Below are positions 1 to 8,746 of a stretch of 64,000 bases of DNA, piece by piece (the first letter of the stretch is position 1; each line of letters starts with the position of its first letter). Source of the DNA: Latilactobacillus sakei (GTDB lineage: Bacteria > Bacillota > Bacilli > Lactobacillales > Lactobacillaceae). The notes below the pieces were generated by a model that worked only from the letters and a program-made list of their open reading frames with translations, was not told the DNA's origin and made no database searches. The stretch is taken from positions 1,550,001 to 1,614,000 of the forward strand of contig CP025839.1 of assembly GCA_002953655.1 (NCBI GenBank), given 5' to 3'. The position numbers and the translations under genes are program-made.

Positions 1-857
1 TCAATGCCCGTTGCGCCGTAGCGACTTAAGCCTGGTTCTGCCGTTGAATAAGCCGTCGCTTGCACTTCAATTGTCTGTCCGGGCTTTCCTTTGGCAGCAG
101 CAGCTAGCGCGGCTTGTTGTTGATTATTGACTGCTGATAATTTTTGGTTAGCAGCTTTAGCGGCAGCCTCATTTTTCGCCTTAGCAGCGGCTTTAGCTTG
201 TTCTTCAGCTTCTCGTTTTTGTTCTTCAATCTTCTTTTTACTAATATCAGCAAGTTGTTTTTGACTCTGGCTCAAGTCTTTTTTCATCTGATCGACTTGC
301 TTTTGTAAATCAGCCGTTTGCTGGTCTAAATCCTTTTTTTGTTTGTCTAAAGCGGCCTTACTTTCTTCTAAGTGTTTTTGAATCGTCACCATTTTCTGAT
401 AACTAGTTGCTAAATCAGTCATATTTTGATTATCCGCATCTTGTAGAATCGTCAAAGTGTAGACGCGACTAAATAGATCACTCAATGAATCAGCCGATAA
501 TAAAGTATTTAAGACATCCCGATTATCTTCTGATTTTTGTAATGCCTGCAAGTGGGCCTTGGCATAATCTTTTCGTTCCGCCAATTCCTTTTTTTGAGCC
601 GCTAAAATCGTTTCGGCCTTATTAATATGTTCTTCATTTTCTGTAATTTTCGTTTTTAATTGATCAACTTCTTGATATTTAGTATTCACTTTGGTTAACG
701 TACTTTGAATTTTACCGTTGATCGTATCGATACTTTTTTGTGTTTGATCTTCTTGTTGTTTTAATTCACTAAGACTGGCAGCGCCGACTGGTCCTGCTGT
801 CGTCACAATAATCATCAGCCCTGTCAAAATCATTAAACCAATTTTCTTGAATTGCAT
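1..857 (-). CDS. 3D-domain cell-wall protein with N-terminal coiled coil (C-terminus cut off)
   Basis: The start codon is at 855-857 and the gene runs off the left edge after about 285 residues. A signal peptide (MQFKKIGLMILTGLMIIVTT, cleavage probably near AGA) is followed by a long coiled coil, residues about 30-230, rich in Lys, Glu, Gln and Ala, of the type found in secreted peptidoglycan hydrolases. The last visible residues, VQATAYSTAEPGLSRYGATG, match the start of a 3D (Asp-Asp-Asp) domain, as in YocH-like or Rpf-like lytic enzymes. The catalytic aspartates lie outside the window. It is probably a secreted peptidoglycan hydrolase acting in wall turnover. Activity is inferred from the domain pairing only. 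Confidence 0.8.
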   Translation of the reverse strand, partial: MQFKKIGLMILTGLMIIVTTAGPVGAASLSELKQQEDQTQKSIDTINGKIQSTLTKVNTKYQEVDQLKTKITENEEHINKAETILAAQKKELAERKDYAKAHLQALQKSEDNRDVLNTLLSADSLSDLFSRVYTLTILQDADNQNMTDLATSYQKMVTIQKHLEESKAALDKQKKDLDQQTADLQKQVDQMKKDLSQSQKQLADISKKKIEEQKREAEEQAKAAAKAKNEAAAKAANQKLSAVNNQQQAALAAAAKGKPGQTIEVQATAYSTAEPGLSRYGATGI

Positions 858-1052
858 CTTGCTTAAGCCCCCCTACGTTATCGCTATCCCAGATTAATTA
901 TACAGAATAACGATGGTTAATGCTATTACGTTTTAGTATTAACTATTACAAATTTCTCGTCAAGAAAATAAAGGTGTCTGTTTAGTTCACTTCAACCCCC
1001 TATAGTAATGATTACAGCGTAATCCTTCAAGTTTTTTTACAACACTAACTAA

Positions 1053-1086
1053 AAAAGAGGTCGGACAATATCGTCCGACCTCTTTT
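1053..1086 (-). terminator. Terminator after smpB
   Basis: Arms of about 14 bp (AGAGGTCGGAC paired with GTCCGACCTCT) followed, on the minus strand, by a T-run. It begins three bases after the smpB stop codon. Confidence 0.9.
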
Positions 1087-1088
1087 AA

Positions 1089-1559
1089 TTAACGTTTTCG
1101 TAGTGCTCTTGCCATTTCACGATCTTGTTCCTTACGCTTGAGTGTTTCTCGTTTATCGTATTCCCGTTTCCCTTCACCAACGCCGATTAAGACCTTAGCA
1201 AAACCGTGTTTTAAATAAACCCGTAACGGAACAATTGTAATCCCTTTGTCCTTGGTCAAAGCACCAATTTTAGCAATTTCTTTCTTGTGTAACAATAATT
1301 TTCGGTTACGCAATGGATCATGGTTAAATTGGTTACCTTGTTCATAAGGACTGATGTGGACATTTTCCAGATAAGCTTCGCCCTTGCGAACGCGCGCAAA
1401 CCCATCACGCAAACTAATTTTTCCCTTACGCACCGATTTAATCTCGGTCCCGGTTAAAACTAATCCTGCTTCAAATGTCTCCAGGATATTGTAATCATGC
1501 CCAGCTTTTTTGTTTTGAGCGATTAAGTTAGCTGGTTTTTGTGGATGTTTTTTTGCCAT
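1089..1559 (-). CDS. smpB: SsrA-binding protein SmpB
   Basis: The product binds tmRNA and delivers it to stalled ribosomes during trans-translation. The 156 residues are full length. Family hallmarks are visible: [18 protein letters not shown] near residues 25-42, a region with [18 protein letters not shown] around 76-93, and the basic C-terminal tail [20 protein letters not shown]. The ATG is preceded by AGGTGAT. It lies 8 bp after rnr in the same direction, the usual Gram-positive order secG-est-rnr-smpB. This pairing makes sense because RNase R degrades the non-stop mRNA released by trans-translation. Confidence 0.98.
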   Translation of the reverse strand: MAKKHPQKPANLIAQNKKAGHDYNILETFEAGLVLTGTEIKSVRKGKISLRDGFARVRKGEAYLENVHISPYEQGNQFNHDPLRNRKLLLHKKEIAKIGALTKDKGITIVPLRVYLKHGFAKVLIGVGEGKREYDKRETLKRKEQDREMARALRKR

Positions 1560-1567
1560 TCAATCAC

Positions 1568-3922
1568 CTACTTTTTAAAAGTACGTTTTTGTGAGTCCTT
1601 TTTAGCCACTGGTCGTCTTGGATGACTGTTTTTCTTTTGGTCACCACGTCGTTGACCGCCTTTTTCATGGTCTCTTGGGCGAGTTGGGCGCTTAGGTCTT
1701 GCTTCTATCTTACTCAAAATTTCAGCAGAAGCCAAGGGAACTTCCTCGCTTGCTAATAATTCGAAGTCTACAGAATGTGCGTCTAAGTCAACATTAGCGA
1801 CTTTAACCCGTACTGGTTGGCCAATTCGGAACATTTTATGGGTTCTTTCACCCACTAAAGCCAATTGACTTTCAACGAAGCTATAGTAATCATCTTTCAT
1901 TTGAGAGATGTGTACAAGCCCTTCAACCGTACTTGGTAAGGCGATAAACATCCCGAAGCTTGTCACAGAACTAATAACAGCATCATATTCATTACCAACC
2001 TTATCAAGCATGTATTCAGCTTTCTTAAGGTCAACAACTTCACGTTCCGTATCAATTGAGCGTCGTTCTTCAAGTGATGTTTGTTCAGCGATGGGTTGTA
2101 ACTTAGGTGCCCATTTTTCTTTTTCTTCAATCGTCATGCCATTTGTTGCATAACTATGAATTAAACGGTGAACCATTAAATCCGGGTAACGACGAATTGG
2201 TGATGTGAAATGCGTATAGAATTCAGCAGCCAAGCCAAAGTGACCCAGTGATTCATCTGAATAATGCGCTTGTTGCATACTTCTTAATAGCATTGTTGTA
2301 ATAATAGGTTGTTCAGGTTGACCTTCAATTTGTGTCAAGACTTCTTGTAACATCATTGGCGTTACTTTTTTGCTTGAACCTTGAACTTGAATGCCATAAG
2401 CGGTGATAAATTCGAAAAAGTTCTTCATCTTATCAGCATCTGGTGTTTCATGAATCCGGTATAAGAAAGGTGCATTAGCCGTGCTGTAATGTTCGGCAAC
2501 AGTTTCATTTGCAGCCAACATGAATGATTCGATCATGCGTTCTGAAAGACCGCGTTGCCGTAATTCGATATCGATTGCCTTACCGTTTTCATCAACGATG
2601 ATTTTAGCTTCGTCTTCTTCAAAGTCGATTGCGCCACGATTATGACGTTTCTTCAAGAGGATTTCGTGTAATTCAGCCATTGTTTCAAACATTGGCACCA
2701 AACGTGCATATTGGTCACGTAAGTCAGCATCTTGGTCCGTCAAAATCTTATTAACATTGTTATAAGTCATTCGCGCAGTTGATTTGATAACACTTGGGAA
2801 AATGTTGTGATCGACCACGTTCCCATGTTCGTCAATTTCCATTTCACAAGTTAAGGCCAATCGTTCAACGTCTGGGTTCAATGAACAAATCCCGTTAGAA
2901 AGACGGAATGGTAACATTGGAATCACGCGATCAGTTAAGTAAGTACTTGTCCCCCGTTCGAGCGCTTCAGCATCTAATGGGGAACCTTCGGTAACATAAT
3001 AACTAACGTCGGCAATATGCACGCCTAAGTAGAAGTGTCCATTGTCCAATTGACGGACATTAACAGCATCATCAAAATCTTTTGAATCGTCGCCATCGAT
3101 GGTTACAACTGGTTGGTCGGTTAAATCTTTACGGCCAAACTTATCTGTTTCTAAAACAGTATCTGGAATGGCTTCTGATTGTAGTCGAACTTCTTCTGGG
3201 AAATCTGTTTTAATATCATGTTGGTAAACAATTGATAAAACATCAACCCCAGGATCGTTTTTATTCCCTAAGACTTGTTTGGCAATCCCACGCATTTGGC
3301 CAGGGGTATCGATACTTGGGTATGACGTAATATCGACTTGCACCATGTCCCCTTTTTGAGGGTGTAAACCGTTATCTGTTAAGTAAATTAAATAGCTGCT
3401 TAATTTTTTAGCATGGCTTTGAATGTAACCAATTAAGCCGGTTTTTTCTTTTTGGATATCTGAATAAGGCATGAATTCGCCGACGATTTCTTCAATCCCC
3501 CGCGTAATCACTTTAGCCACTTTTCCTTCAGGACCGCGGCGGCTGTTTTCTTCTGCTTCTTTGATGATGGCCACTTCAACAGTATCACCATTCATTGCGA
3601 AGTTTGTGTTTGGTGGGGCGATAAAAATATCGGGATCACTTGGTTCTTTATCAACCATTGAGACGAAACCAAAACCCCGATCGTTGGCGTGGAAAACCCC
3701 TTCGACTAAGCGTTGGCTAGCTGGTAATCTGAATTTACCGGCATCATCCATTAAAAGGTGCTTGTCCCCTTCTAATTCGGCTAATACTTTCACTAAATCC
3801 TTGAACCCTTGTGAGCCGGCCACACCGGTTCGTTCACTAATTTCTGATACGTTTAATTGTTGCGTTTCATCTGCTGCAAAAATGGCTAAGATGGCAGCTT
3901 TCATTTGGTCAACTTGTGTCAA
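1568..3922 (-). CDS. rnr: Ribonuclease R (3'-5' exoribonuclease)
   Basis: A 784-residue hydrolytic 3'-5' exoribonuclease that degrades structured RNA. Domain order: an N-terminal winged helix (about 1-65), cold-shock domains (about 70-240), an RNB catalytic domain (about 255-580) with the signature DGDDSKDFDDAV carrying the metal-binding aspartates and HFTSPIRRYPDLMVHR, an S1 domain (about 640-715), and a Lys/Arg-rich tail. The start chosen is a TTG with GAGGTG five bases upstream; an in-frame ATG lies six codons further in. It sits between the esterase gene and smpB with short gaps, so it is probably co-transcribed with both. Confidence 0.97.
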   Translation of the reverse strand: MTQVDQMKAAILAIFAADETQQLNVSEISERTGVAGSQGFKDLVKVLAELEGDKHLLMDDAGKFRLPASQRLVEGVFHANDRGFGFVSMVDKEPSDPDIFIAPPNTNFAMNGDTVEVAIIKEAEENSRRGPEGKVAKVITRGIEEIVGEFMPYSDIQKEKTGLIGYIQSHAKKLSSYLIYLTDNGLHPQKGDMVQVDITSYPSIDTPGQMRGIAKQVLGNKNDPGVDVLSIVYQHDIKTDFPEEVRLQSEAIPDTVLETDKFGRKDLTDQPVVTIDGDDSKDFDDAVNVRQLDNGHFYLGVHIADVSYYVTEGSPLDAEALERGTSTYLTDRVIPMLPFRLSNGICSLNPDVERLALTCEMEIDEHGNVVDHNIFPSVIKSTARMTYNNVNKILTDQDADLRDQYARLVPMFETMAELHEILLKKRHNRGAIDFEEDEAKIIVDENGKAIDIELRQRGLSERMIESFMLAANETVAEHYSTANAPFLYRIHETPDADKMKNFFEFITAYGIQVQGSSKKVTPMMLQEVLTQIEGQPEQPIITTMLLRSMQQAHYSDESLGHFGLAAEFYTHFTSPIRRYPDLMVHRLIHSYATNGMTIEEKEKWAPKLQPIAEQTSLEERRSIDTEREVVDLKKAEYMLDKVGNEYDAVISSVTSFGMFIALPSTVEGLVHISQMKDDYYSFVESQLALVGERTHKMFRIGQPVRVKVANVDLDAHSVDFELLASEEVPLASAEILSKIEARPKRPTRPRDHEKGGQRRGDQKKNSHPRRPVAKKDSQKRTFKK

Positions 3923-3937
3923 ATCAACACCTCTTCC

Positions 3938-4696
3938 TTATTTCTTATAACGTTTAATAAATACTTCAACATCTGCTTCTAATTGGTGGTGCGCCCGATC
4001 AACCGTAATCACGTGACCGGCATTGTCATACCAGTGATAATCAACTGGTGTTTGTTGTGCTTCTAAGCGTTGTTTTAATGCTGATGCACCGTTAGGATCA
4101 ATCACTTGATCTTGACCACCTTGACCGATAAAGACTGGCTTATCACCAATCTGATCTAAATCGGCGGTGACTAACGCGCTAAAATCAGCGATTGCTTGTA
4201 GTTGTTGTGGTAATTGTTGCTTAATCTTAGCCAATTGAACGGCTTGATCAGCGGCCGTTTTTTCGGTCATCTGATAAAGGCGTTGCGCATAGCCCATAAA
4301 TAGCGGTGCTAGTTTATCAGTTGGTCCTTCCAGTACTGGCGCGCTAAAAATACCGCCACCAATCACCGCTGGCATCGTTTCGATTGCGCGCATCGCGAAC
4401 AATCCACCCAATGACAAACCAAACACAAATAGTGGTTTCTTGGCAGCAACTTGTAACTTCTGAATGGCAGCCGTTGTATCCGCCCACCAAGCTTGAACAT
4501 TCCCTTTTTCTAAGATGTCGAGTGGTTCAAAAGTGGCGTGCCCTGTAAAGTGCGGTGCAAGCACACTGATTTGCTGTTTCTCTAAAAAACGGCCCATCAT
4601 ATGAACATCATTAGCGCTCCCTGTATAAGCGTGCAATAAGACTACGCCAACTGGGCCACTATCATAATAGTAAGGTTGTGGTAACCGATACTGCAT
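3938..4696 (-). CDS. est: Carboxylesterase / alpha-beta hydrolase (Est30-like)
   Basis: A 252-residue cytoplasmic alpha/beta hydrolase. The nucleophile elbow GLSLGG is near residue 93, the oxyanion region is HAYTGS, and the likely acid and base are the Asp of GGQDQVIDP and the His of NAGHVIT. Length and motifs match the thermostable carboxylesterase Est30/YvaK family, which sits between secG and rnr in many Firmicutes; the same order occurs here. It probably hydrolyses short-chain carboxyl esters; the natural substrate is unknown. The ATG has a good GGAGG upstream. Confidence 0.9.
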   Translation of the reverse strand: MQYRLPQPYYYDSGPVGVVLLHAYTGSANDVHMMGRFLEKQQISVLAPHFTGHATFEPLDILEKGNVQAWWADTTAAIQKLQVAAKKPLFVFGLSLGGLFAMRAIETMPAVIGGGIFSAPVLEGPTDKLAPLFMGYAQRLYQMTEKTAADQAVQLAKIKQQLPQQLQAIADFSALVTADLDQIGDKPVFIGQGGQDQVIDPNGASALKQRLEAQQTPVDYHWYDNAGHVITVDRAHHQLEADVEVFIKRYKK

Positions 4697-4740
4697 TCAA
4701 ACCCGCCTCCAGTACTTGACCGATTTAATTCATTTAAAAA

Positions 4741-4767
4741 GGTCTCCTGCTATTTGAACAGGAGACC
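4741..4767 (-). terminator. Terminator or attenuator between secG and the esterase gene
   Basis: A 9-bp stem (GGTCTCCTG with CAGGAGACC) followed by a T-run on the minus strand. It would separate secG from est-rnr-smpB, or partially reduce read-through. Confidence 0.8.
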
Positions 4768-4808
4768 GCATCAACGTTCTTATTAGAATTCGATCCGTCC
4801 TACTTGCT

Positions 4809-5045
4809 TTAGTGTGATGATAAATAAACTAATGCAATTGCAAAGACGAAAAATAAAGTTCCGAGGACCACTGTTACCTTCTGCATGAAGGCTTCAAATC
4901 CTCTAGCCTTTTGCTTACCAAATAAGTCACCAGATCCACCTGATAAAGCACTCAATGCATCTTGTTGTTTACTTGGTTGCATCATGACTGCTATCACAAT
5001 CAAGATTGAATCGATTAATAATAAGTTCAGGATAAGATTTTCCAA
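4809..5045 (-). CDS. secG: Preprotein translocase subunit SecG
   Basis: A 78-residue membrane protein of the SecYEG export channel. Two transmembrane segments (about 3-22 and 55-75) are joined by a cytoplasmic loop with the family motif LSGGSGDLFGKQKARG. It begins with TTG preceded by GGGAG. It is first in the secG-est-rnr-smpB order, with a hairpin separating it from est. Confidence 0.96.
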   Translation of the reverse strand: MENLILNLLLIDSILIVIAVMMQPSKQQDALSALSGGSGDLFGKQKARGFEAFMQKVTVVLGTLFFVFAIALVYLSSH

Positions 5046-5124
5046 CCTAACTCCCTACCTTTCTATCTACACTGTCTTTTAATACTTTAGCATAAAAAGT
5101 AGTTAATCACCACTTTTTTATCAA

Positions 5125-6699
5125 TTATTTCACGAGATTCTCATCCGCTTTTTTTAAGGTTTGAGCGGCGGCTTCAATCTGTCGGCGCACGGTTGCTCGC
5201 AAGTGATGATCGGTTAAAATCACCAGGGTATCGCCCGCGCGAATTAGTGTATCACCATGCGGAATCAATTCCGCTTCGCCACGGCGCACGGCAATTAACA
5301 AACAAGTCTCCGGCCAAGCAACATCGCGGACTTGATGATCTTCCAATGGTGCCCCCGCAAAAATTGGCACTTCTAGACGATCTTTAAATTGCGCCATATC
5401 CTGCTTAGGTTGACCGACCAGGCGTTGTAACAATGATGCGTAAATCGGTGCCCCGCCCATCAAATCAACCACGACATACGCGACTAACGATAAAATGGCC
5501 AGTGGCATCAGATGGGTGAGGGTCCCGACCATTTCGGTCACCAGTAAAATCGCCGTAAAAGGTGCTTTACCAATGCCGGCAAAGTAACCACCCATCGCAA
5601 AAATAATCAAGTTGGGCACATAAACCGGTGCTAACCAGCCCAGTTGAACCATTACCAAGCCATAGACGGCCCCAATTAATGCCCCTAACGATAAGATAGG
5701 CAAGAAAATGCCACCCGGCAAGCCAGAACCATACGAAATCATTGAGAAAACAAATCGCAAAACGAGTAACAATGCCACGGTTGCTAAAGTTGGCACTTGT
5801 TGCCCTAATTGTGTGATCAAACCGTTCCCCCCACCTAAGACTGTTGGCCACAGATAACCGATGGGCAATACAAGGACTAATGGCAATAAACCCCAATAAT
5901 ATTTAGGCACTGGCAAGCGCTTGTAAAACTGCGGTAGCCAAAGCAACGTTTTTTGATAAACATAGCCTAACAACCCAAGCACAATCCCTAAGAGAACCAA
6001 GTGCCAGTACTGATTAATCGGTAAGTTGTGCGTATACGTAATATGCAACGTCGGTGTTAACCCGAAGAAATTTAATGAAATGAAGTTCGCCCCAATTGCA
6101 CTGGTCAATGCGGTTAACCAGACAAGTGGGGAAAAATTATGATAGATTTCCTCCAACACGAAAAAGGTCCCAGCAATTGGTGCATTAAAGGCAGCCGATA
6201 AACCAGCCGCCGCTCCACCGGCAATTAAAATGCGGCGGTCAGCACCATGATCATCTAAGCGGTCCGCAACGCCTTGACCGACTGCTGCCCCTAATTGAAT
6301 TGAGGGGCCTTCCCGTCCTAGAAATAATCCTGGGGCAATACTTAAAATACCACCAACAAATTTCCGCCAAAGAATCGACCACCAAGCTAGTTCAAATTCA
6401 CCTTCTAGCTGCCCTTCCACTTGGGGAATCCCCGAACCACTGATATTAGGTTCTTTTTTCAAAAATTGAGCGACTATTAAACCAATCACGATATTCGTGC
6501 CGATTAACCACAACCAGTTAAGCGGGTGGGTCTGCAAACTTTGATAAAGCCTAATCGTTAACGCTAATCCCTTTTCAATTGCTAGTCGAAAAAGACTGAC
6601 TACTAAGCCTGTTACACCACCAACTAATAATCCCTTCAAAATAAAAATAAAGCGGGTTTTATTGAAGCGGCTGGCACGTCTAATTCGTCCGTTTTCCAA
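5125..6699 (-). CDS. ClC-family chloride channel/antiporter with C-terminal RCK_C domain
   Basis: A 524-residue membrane protein with about 10-12 helices. ClC selectivity-filter motifs are visible: GSGIPQVEG near residue 83, GREGPSIQLGAAVGQG near 124, and GSGLPGGIFLPIL near 323. The Glu in GREGP corresponds to the gating glutamate. The last 80 residues (ending ...RAGDTLVILTDHHL) form a TrkA-C/RCK_C-type domain, suggesting ligand control. The likely role is chloride/proton exchange, perhaps in acid tolerance. The start is a TTG about 10 bases after AGGAGG. It is a single gene, transcribed away from the permease at 6857. Confidence 0.93.
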   Translation of the reverse strand: MENGRIRRASRFNKTRFIFILKGLLVGGVTGLVVSLFRLAIEKGLALTIRLYQSLQTHPLNWLWLIGTNIVIGLIVAQFLKKEPNISGSGIPQVEGQLEGEFELAWWSILWRKFVGGILSIAPGLFLGREGPSIQLGAAVGQGVADRLDDHGADRRILIAGGAAAGLSAAFNAPIAGTFFVLEEIYHNFSPLVWLTALTSAIGANFISLNFFGLTPTLHITYTHNLPINQYWHLVLLGIVLGLLGYVYQKTLLWLPQFYKRLPVPKYYWGLLPLVLVLPIGYLWPTVLGGGNGLITQLGQQVPTLATVALLLVLRFVFSMISYGSGLPGGIFLPILSLGALIGAVYGLVMVQLGWLAPVYVPNLIIFAMGGYFAGIGKAPFTAILLVTEMVGTLTHLMPLAILSLVAYVVVDLMGGAPIYASLLQRLVGQPKQDMAQFKDRLEVPIFAGAPLEDHQVRDVAWPETCLLIAVRRGEAELIPHGDTLIRAGDTLVILTDHHLRATVRRQIEAAAQTLKKADENLVK

Positions 6700-6856
6700 T
6701 AGTGTTCATCCTCCTGTGACTTTTCTTTATCTTATTATAAGCTATAAATCCCGGAACTGCTTAAACGATTTTTTTCACAAATACCTTAATTTAGGATTGC
6801 CATTTGATTAAATTTCGATTATATTCAAAGTATACTCATAAAAGGAGGTTGCACAT

Positions 6857-8290
6857 ATGCAATCTAAATCGAAACAGCTCCGTTGGTATAATGTTGCACT
6901 TATTGCCTTTGTAGCGGTTTGGGGTCTTGGTAATGTGGTTAATAACTACGCACAACAAGGCCTCTCCGTTATTACGTCTTGGATTTTAATCATGCTCTTA
7001 TATTTCGTTCCTTACGCATTAATCGTTGGTCAATTAGGTTCTACTTTTAAAGATGCTAACGGTGGTGTTTCTTCCTGGATCAAAGCGACAAGTACTAAGC
7101 GGCTTGCTTACTACGCCGCTTGGACTTACTGGGTGGTTCACATCCCTTATCTTGCGCAAAAGCCACAAGGGATTCTGATTGCGCTCAGTTGGCTTTTCAA
7201 GGGTAACGGGAACTTTGTCAACACGATTTCATCAATGGCCGTTTCGGTCATCTGTTTGGCCCTTTTCTTACTCTTCTTATGGTTATCATCGCGCGGAATC
7301 GCAACCTTGAACCGGATTGGGAGTATTGCCGGGACGGCCATGTTTGTCATGTCAATTCTCTTCATCATTCTCGCAGTTTCAGCGCCTTTTATGACAAAAG
7401 GCGCCCACATTGCCACACCAGACATGGGTAATATCAAAACGTACATTCCTAAGTTCGATGTTAACTATTTCACAACCATTTCAATGTTAGTATTCGCGGT
7501 TGGTGGTGCTGAAAAGATTTCACCTTACGTTAACAATACTAAAAATGCCGCTAAAGAATTCCCTAAAGGGATGTTAGTCTTAGCCGGCATGGTGGCCTTT
7601 TGTGCCATCCTAGGCTCATTTGGGATGGGTATGTTATTTGATTCAAACCATATCCCAACTGATTTAATGGCTAATGGTGCTTATGAAGCCTTCCGCCGTC
7701 TTGGTGTTTTCTACCACGTTGGGCCACTCTTCGTTATTCTTTATGCCTTAGCAAATACGCTCGCACAAGTGTCAGCTTTAGCCTTCTCAATTGATGCCCC
7801 ACTCAAAATTTTATTGGGTGATGCCGATAGCAACTTCATTCCTAAAGGCCTTTCAAAACTCAACAAAAAAGGCACCCCAACTAAAGGTTATATGTTAACT
7901 GGGGTCCTCGTTGGTCTCTTGATTATCGTGCCTGCCTTAGGGATTGGTAACATGAACGAACTTTACAACTGGTTATTAAACTTAAACTCAGTTGTCATGC
8001 CACTTCGTTACCTCTGGGTATTCTTAGCTTATATCCTCTTAAATAAACAACTTAAAAAATTCACGTCAGAATATCACTTTACTAAGAACCCTAAAATCGG
8101 CTTAATCGTCGGTAGTTGGTGTTTCTTCTTCACCGCCTTTGCTTGTTTGATGGGCATGATTCCTAAGCTTTCATACGCTGCTAACCCTTCAACATGGTGG
8201 TTCCAATTAAGCTTAAACATCATCACACCAATCATCTTCATTGCGCTAGGTATGATCTTACCAGCAATCGCAAGAAGACAAAAAGCATAG
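6857..8290 (+). CDS. APC-superfamily amino acid permease (YjeM-like glutamate/GABA family)
   Basis: A 477-residue transporter with about 12 hydrophobic segments. It starts with the APC-type RWYNVALIAFVAVWGLGNVV and ends with a short basic tail. Resemblance is to the glutamate/gamma-aminobutyrate transporter family (YjeM type), but the substrate cannot be read from sequence. AAAGGAGG lies 7 bases before ATG. The stop codon is immediately followed by two tandem stop-adjacent elements and a shared terminator. Confidence 0.88.
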   Translation: MQSKSKQLRWYNVALIAFVAVWGLGNVVNNYAQQGLSVITSWILIMLLYFVPYALIVGQLGSTFKDANGGVSSWIKATSTKRLAYYAAWTYWVVHIPYLAQKPQGILIALSWLFKGNGNFVNTISSMAVSVICLALFLLFLWLSSRGIATLNRIGSIAGTAMFVMSILFIILAVSAPFMTKGAHIATPDMGNIKTYIPKFDVNYFTTISMLVFAVGGAEKISPYVNNTKNAAKEFPKGMLVLAGMVAFCAILGSFGMGMLFDSNHIPTDLMANGAYEAFRRLGVFYHVGPLFVILYALANTLAQVSALAFSIDAPLKILLGDADSNFIPKGLSKLNKKGTPTKGYMLTGVLVGLLIIVPALGIGNMNELYNWLLNLNSVVMPLRYLWVFLAYILLNKQLKKFTSEYHFTKNPKIGLIVGSWCFFFTAFACLMGMIPKLSYAANPSTWWFQLSLNIITPIIFIALGMILPAIARRQKA

Positions 8291-8406
8291 AAGTGGTTTT
8301 CATAGCGTTTATACTCCGAGGATTAGCCTAACAAGGCGAATAATTGGTGCAACCAATTGTTTGACTTGTGTAGCTAAACGCAGGCGTATGCTATGAAAAG
8401 CACGTT
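8291..8406 (+). repeat. Stop-adjacent structured element, copy 1
   Basis: Begins right after the TAG of the permease gene. Outer stem TTTTCATAGC/GCTATGAAAA; inner stems ACAAG/CTTGT and AATTGGT/ACCAATT; conserved unpaired GAGGATTAGC, GCGAAT and GTTTG; ends in GCACGTT. Confidence 0.8.
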
Positions 8407-8413
8407 ACCATCT

Positions 8414-8531
8414 GAGTGCTATATAAAGCCGATTACGTTCCGAGCATTAGCCTAGTGTCGTGAATAAGCGACTTCAGTCGATTGTTTGCGATACGTAGCT
8501 AAGCACAGGAAGTTGCCTTTAAGCGCACGTT
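8414..8531 (+). repeat. Stop-adjacent structured element, copy 2 (tandem with copy 1)
   Basis: Same polarity as copy 1, after a 7-bp spacer. Inner stems GTGTCG/CGATAC and GCGACT/AGTCG; conserved GAGCATTAGCC and GTAGCTAAGCACAGGAA; ends GCGCACGTT. Confidence 0.78.
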
Positions 8532-8550
8532 ATCAACTCTAATCACAACC

Positions 8551-8597
8551 AAAAAAGGAGCTGAGACAAAAGTAATTTTGTCTTCAGCTTCTTTTTC
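8551..8597. terminator. Bidirectional terminator between convergent genes
   Basis: Hairpin AGCTGA-GACAAAA / TTTTGTC-T-TCAGCT flanked by A-run and T-run. It serves the permease on the plus strand and the ABC operon on the minus strand. The inner core resembles several other terminators in the window. Confidence 0.88.
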
Positions 8598-8620
8598 GAT
8601 ATCCGAATATTGATGGTATA

Positions 8621-8737
8621 AACGTGTTCTATAAGTCATATCCTTCCGGTTAACCCTGAATGTCAAACGATTGCTTGCAGCAATCATTCGCCATTCTGTG
8701 TTAATCCTCAGGACATGCCCGACTTATGGCACACTCC
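8621..8737 (-). repeat. Stop-adjacent structured element, copy 3
   Basis: Lies about 10 bp after the stop of the ABC permease gene. Outer stem GTGTGCCATAAGTC / GACTTATAGAACAC; inner stems GAATG/CATTC and GATTGC/GCAATC; conserved GAGGATTAAC, GCGAAT, GTTTG and GGTTAACCGGAAGG. Confidence 0.8.
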
Positions 8738-8746
8738 CGTTTTTTA

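Noticed and set aside
3471-3950. A 159-codon open frame on the plus strand
   Set aside because: It lies wholly antisense to rnr, has no ribosome site and encodes a low-complexity Ser/Thr/Pro-type product typical of shadow frames.
8291-8737. Insertion sequence or phage remnant
   Set aside because: No transposase or integrase fragment is seen in any frame; the region is fully explained by the small structured elements and a terminator.
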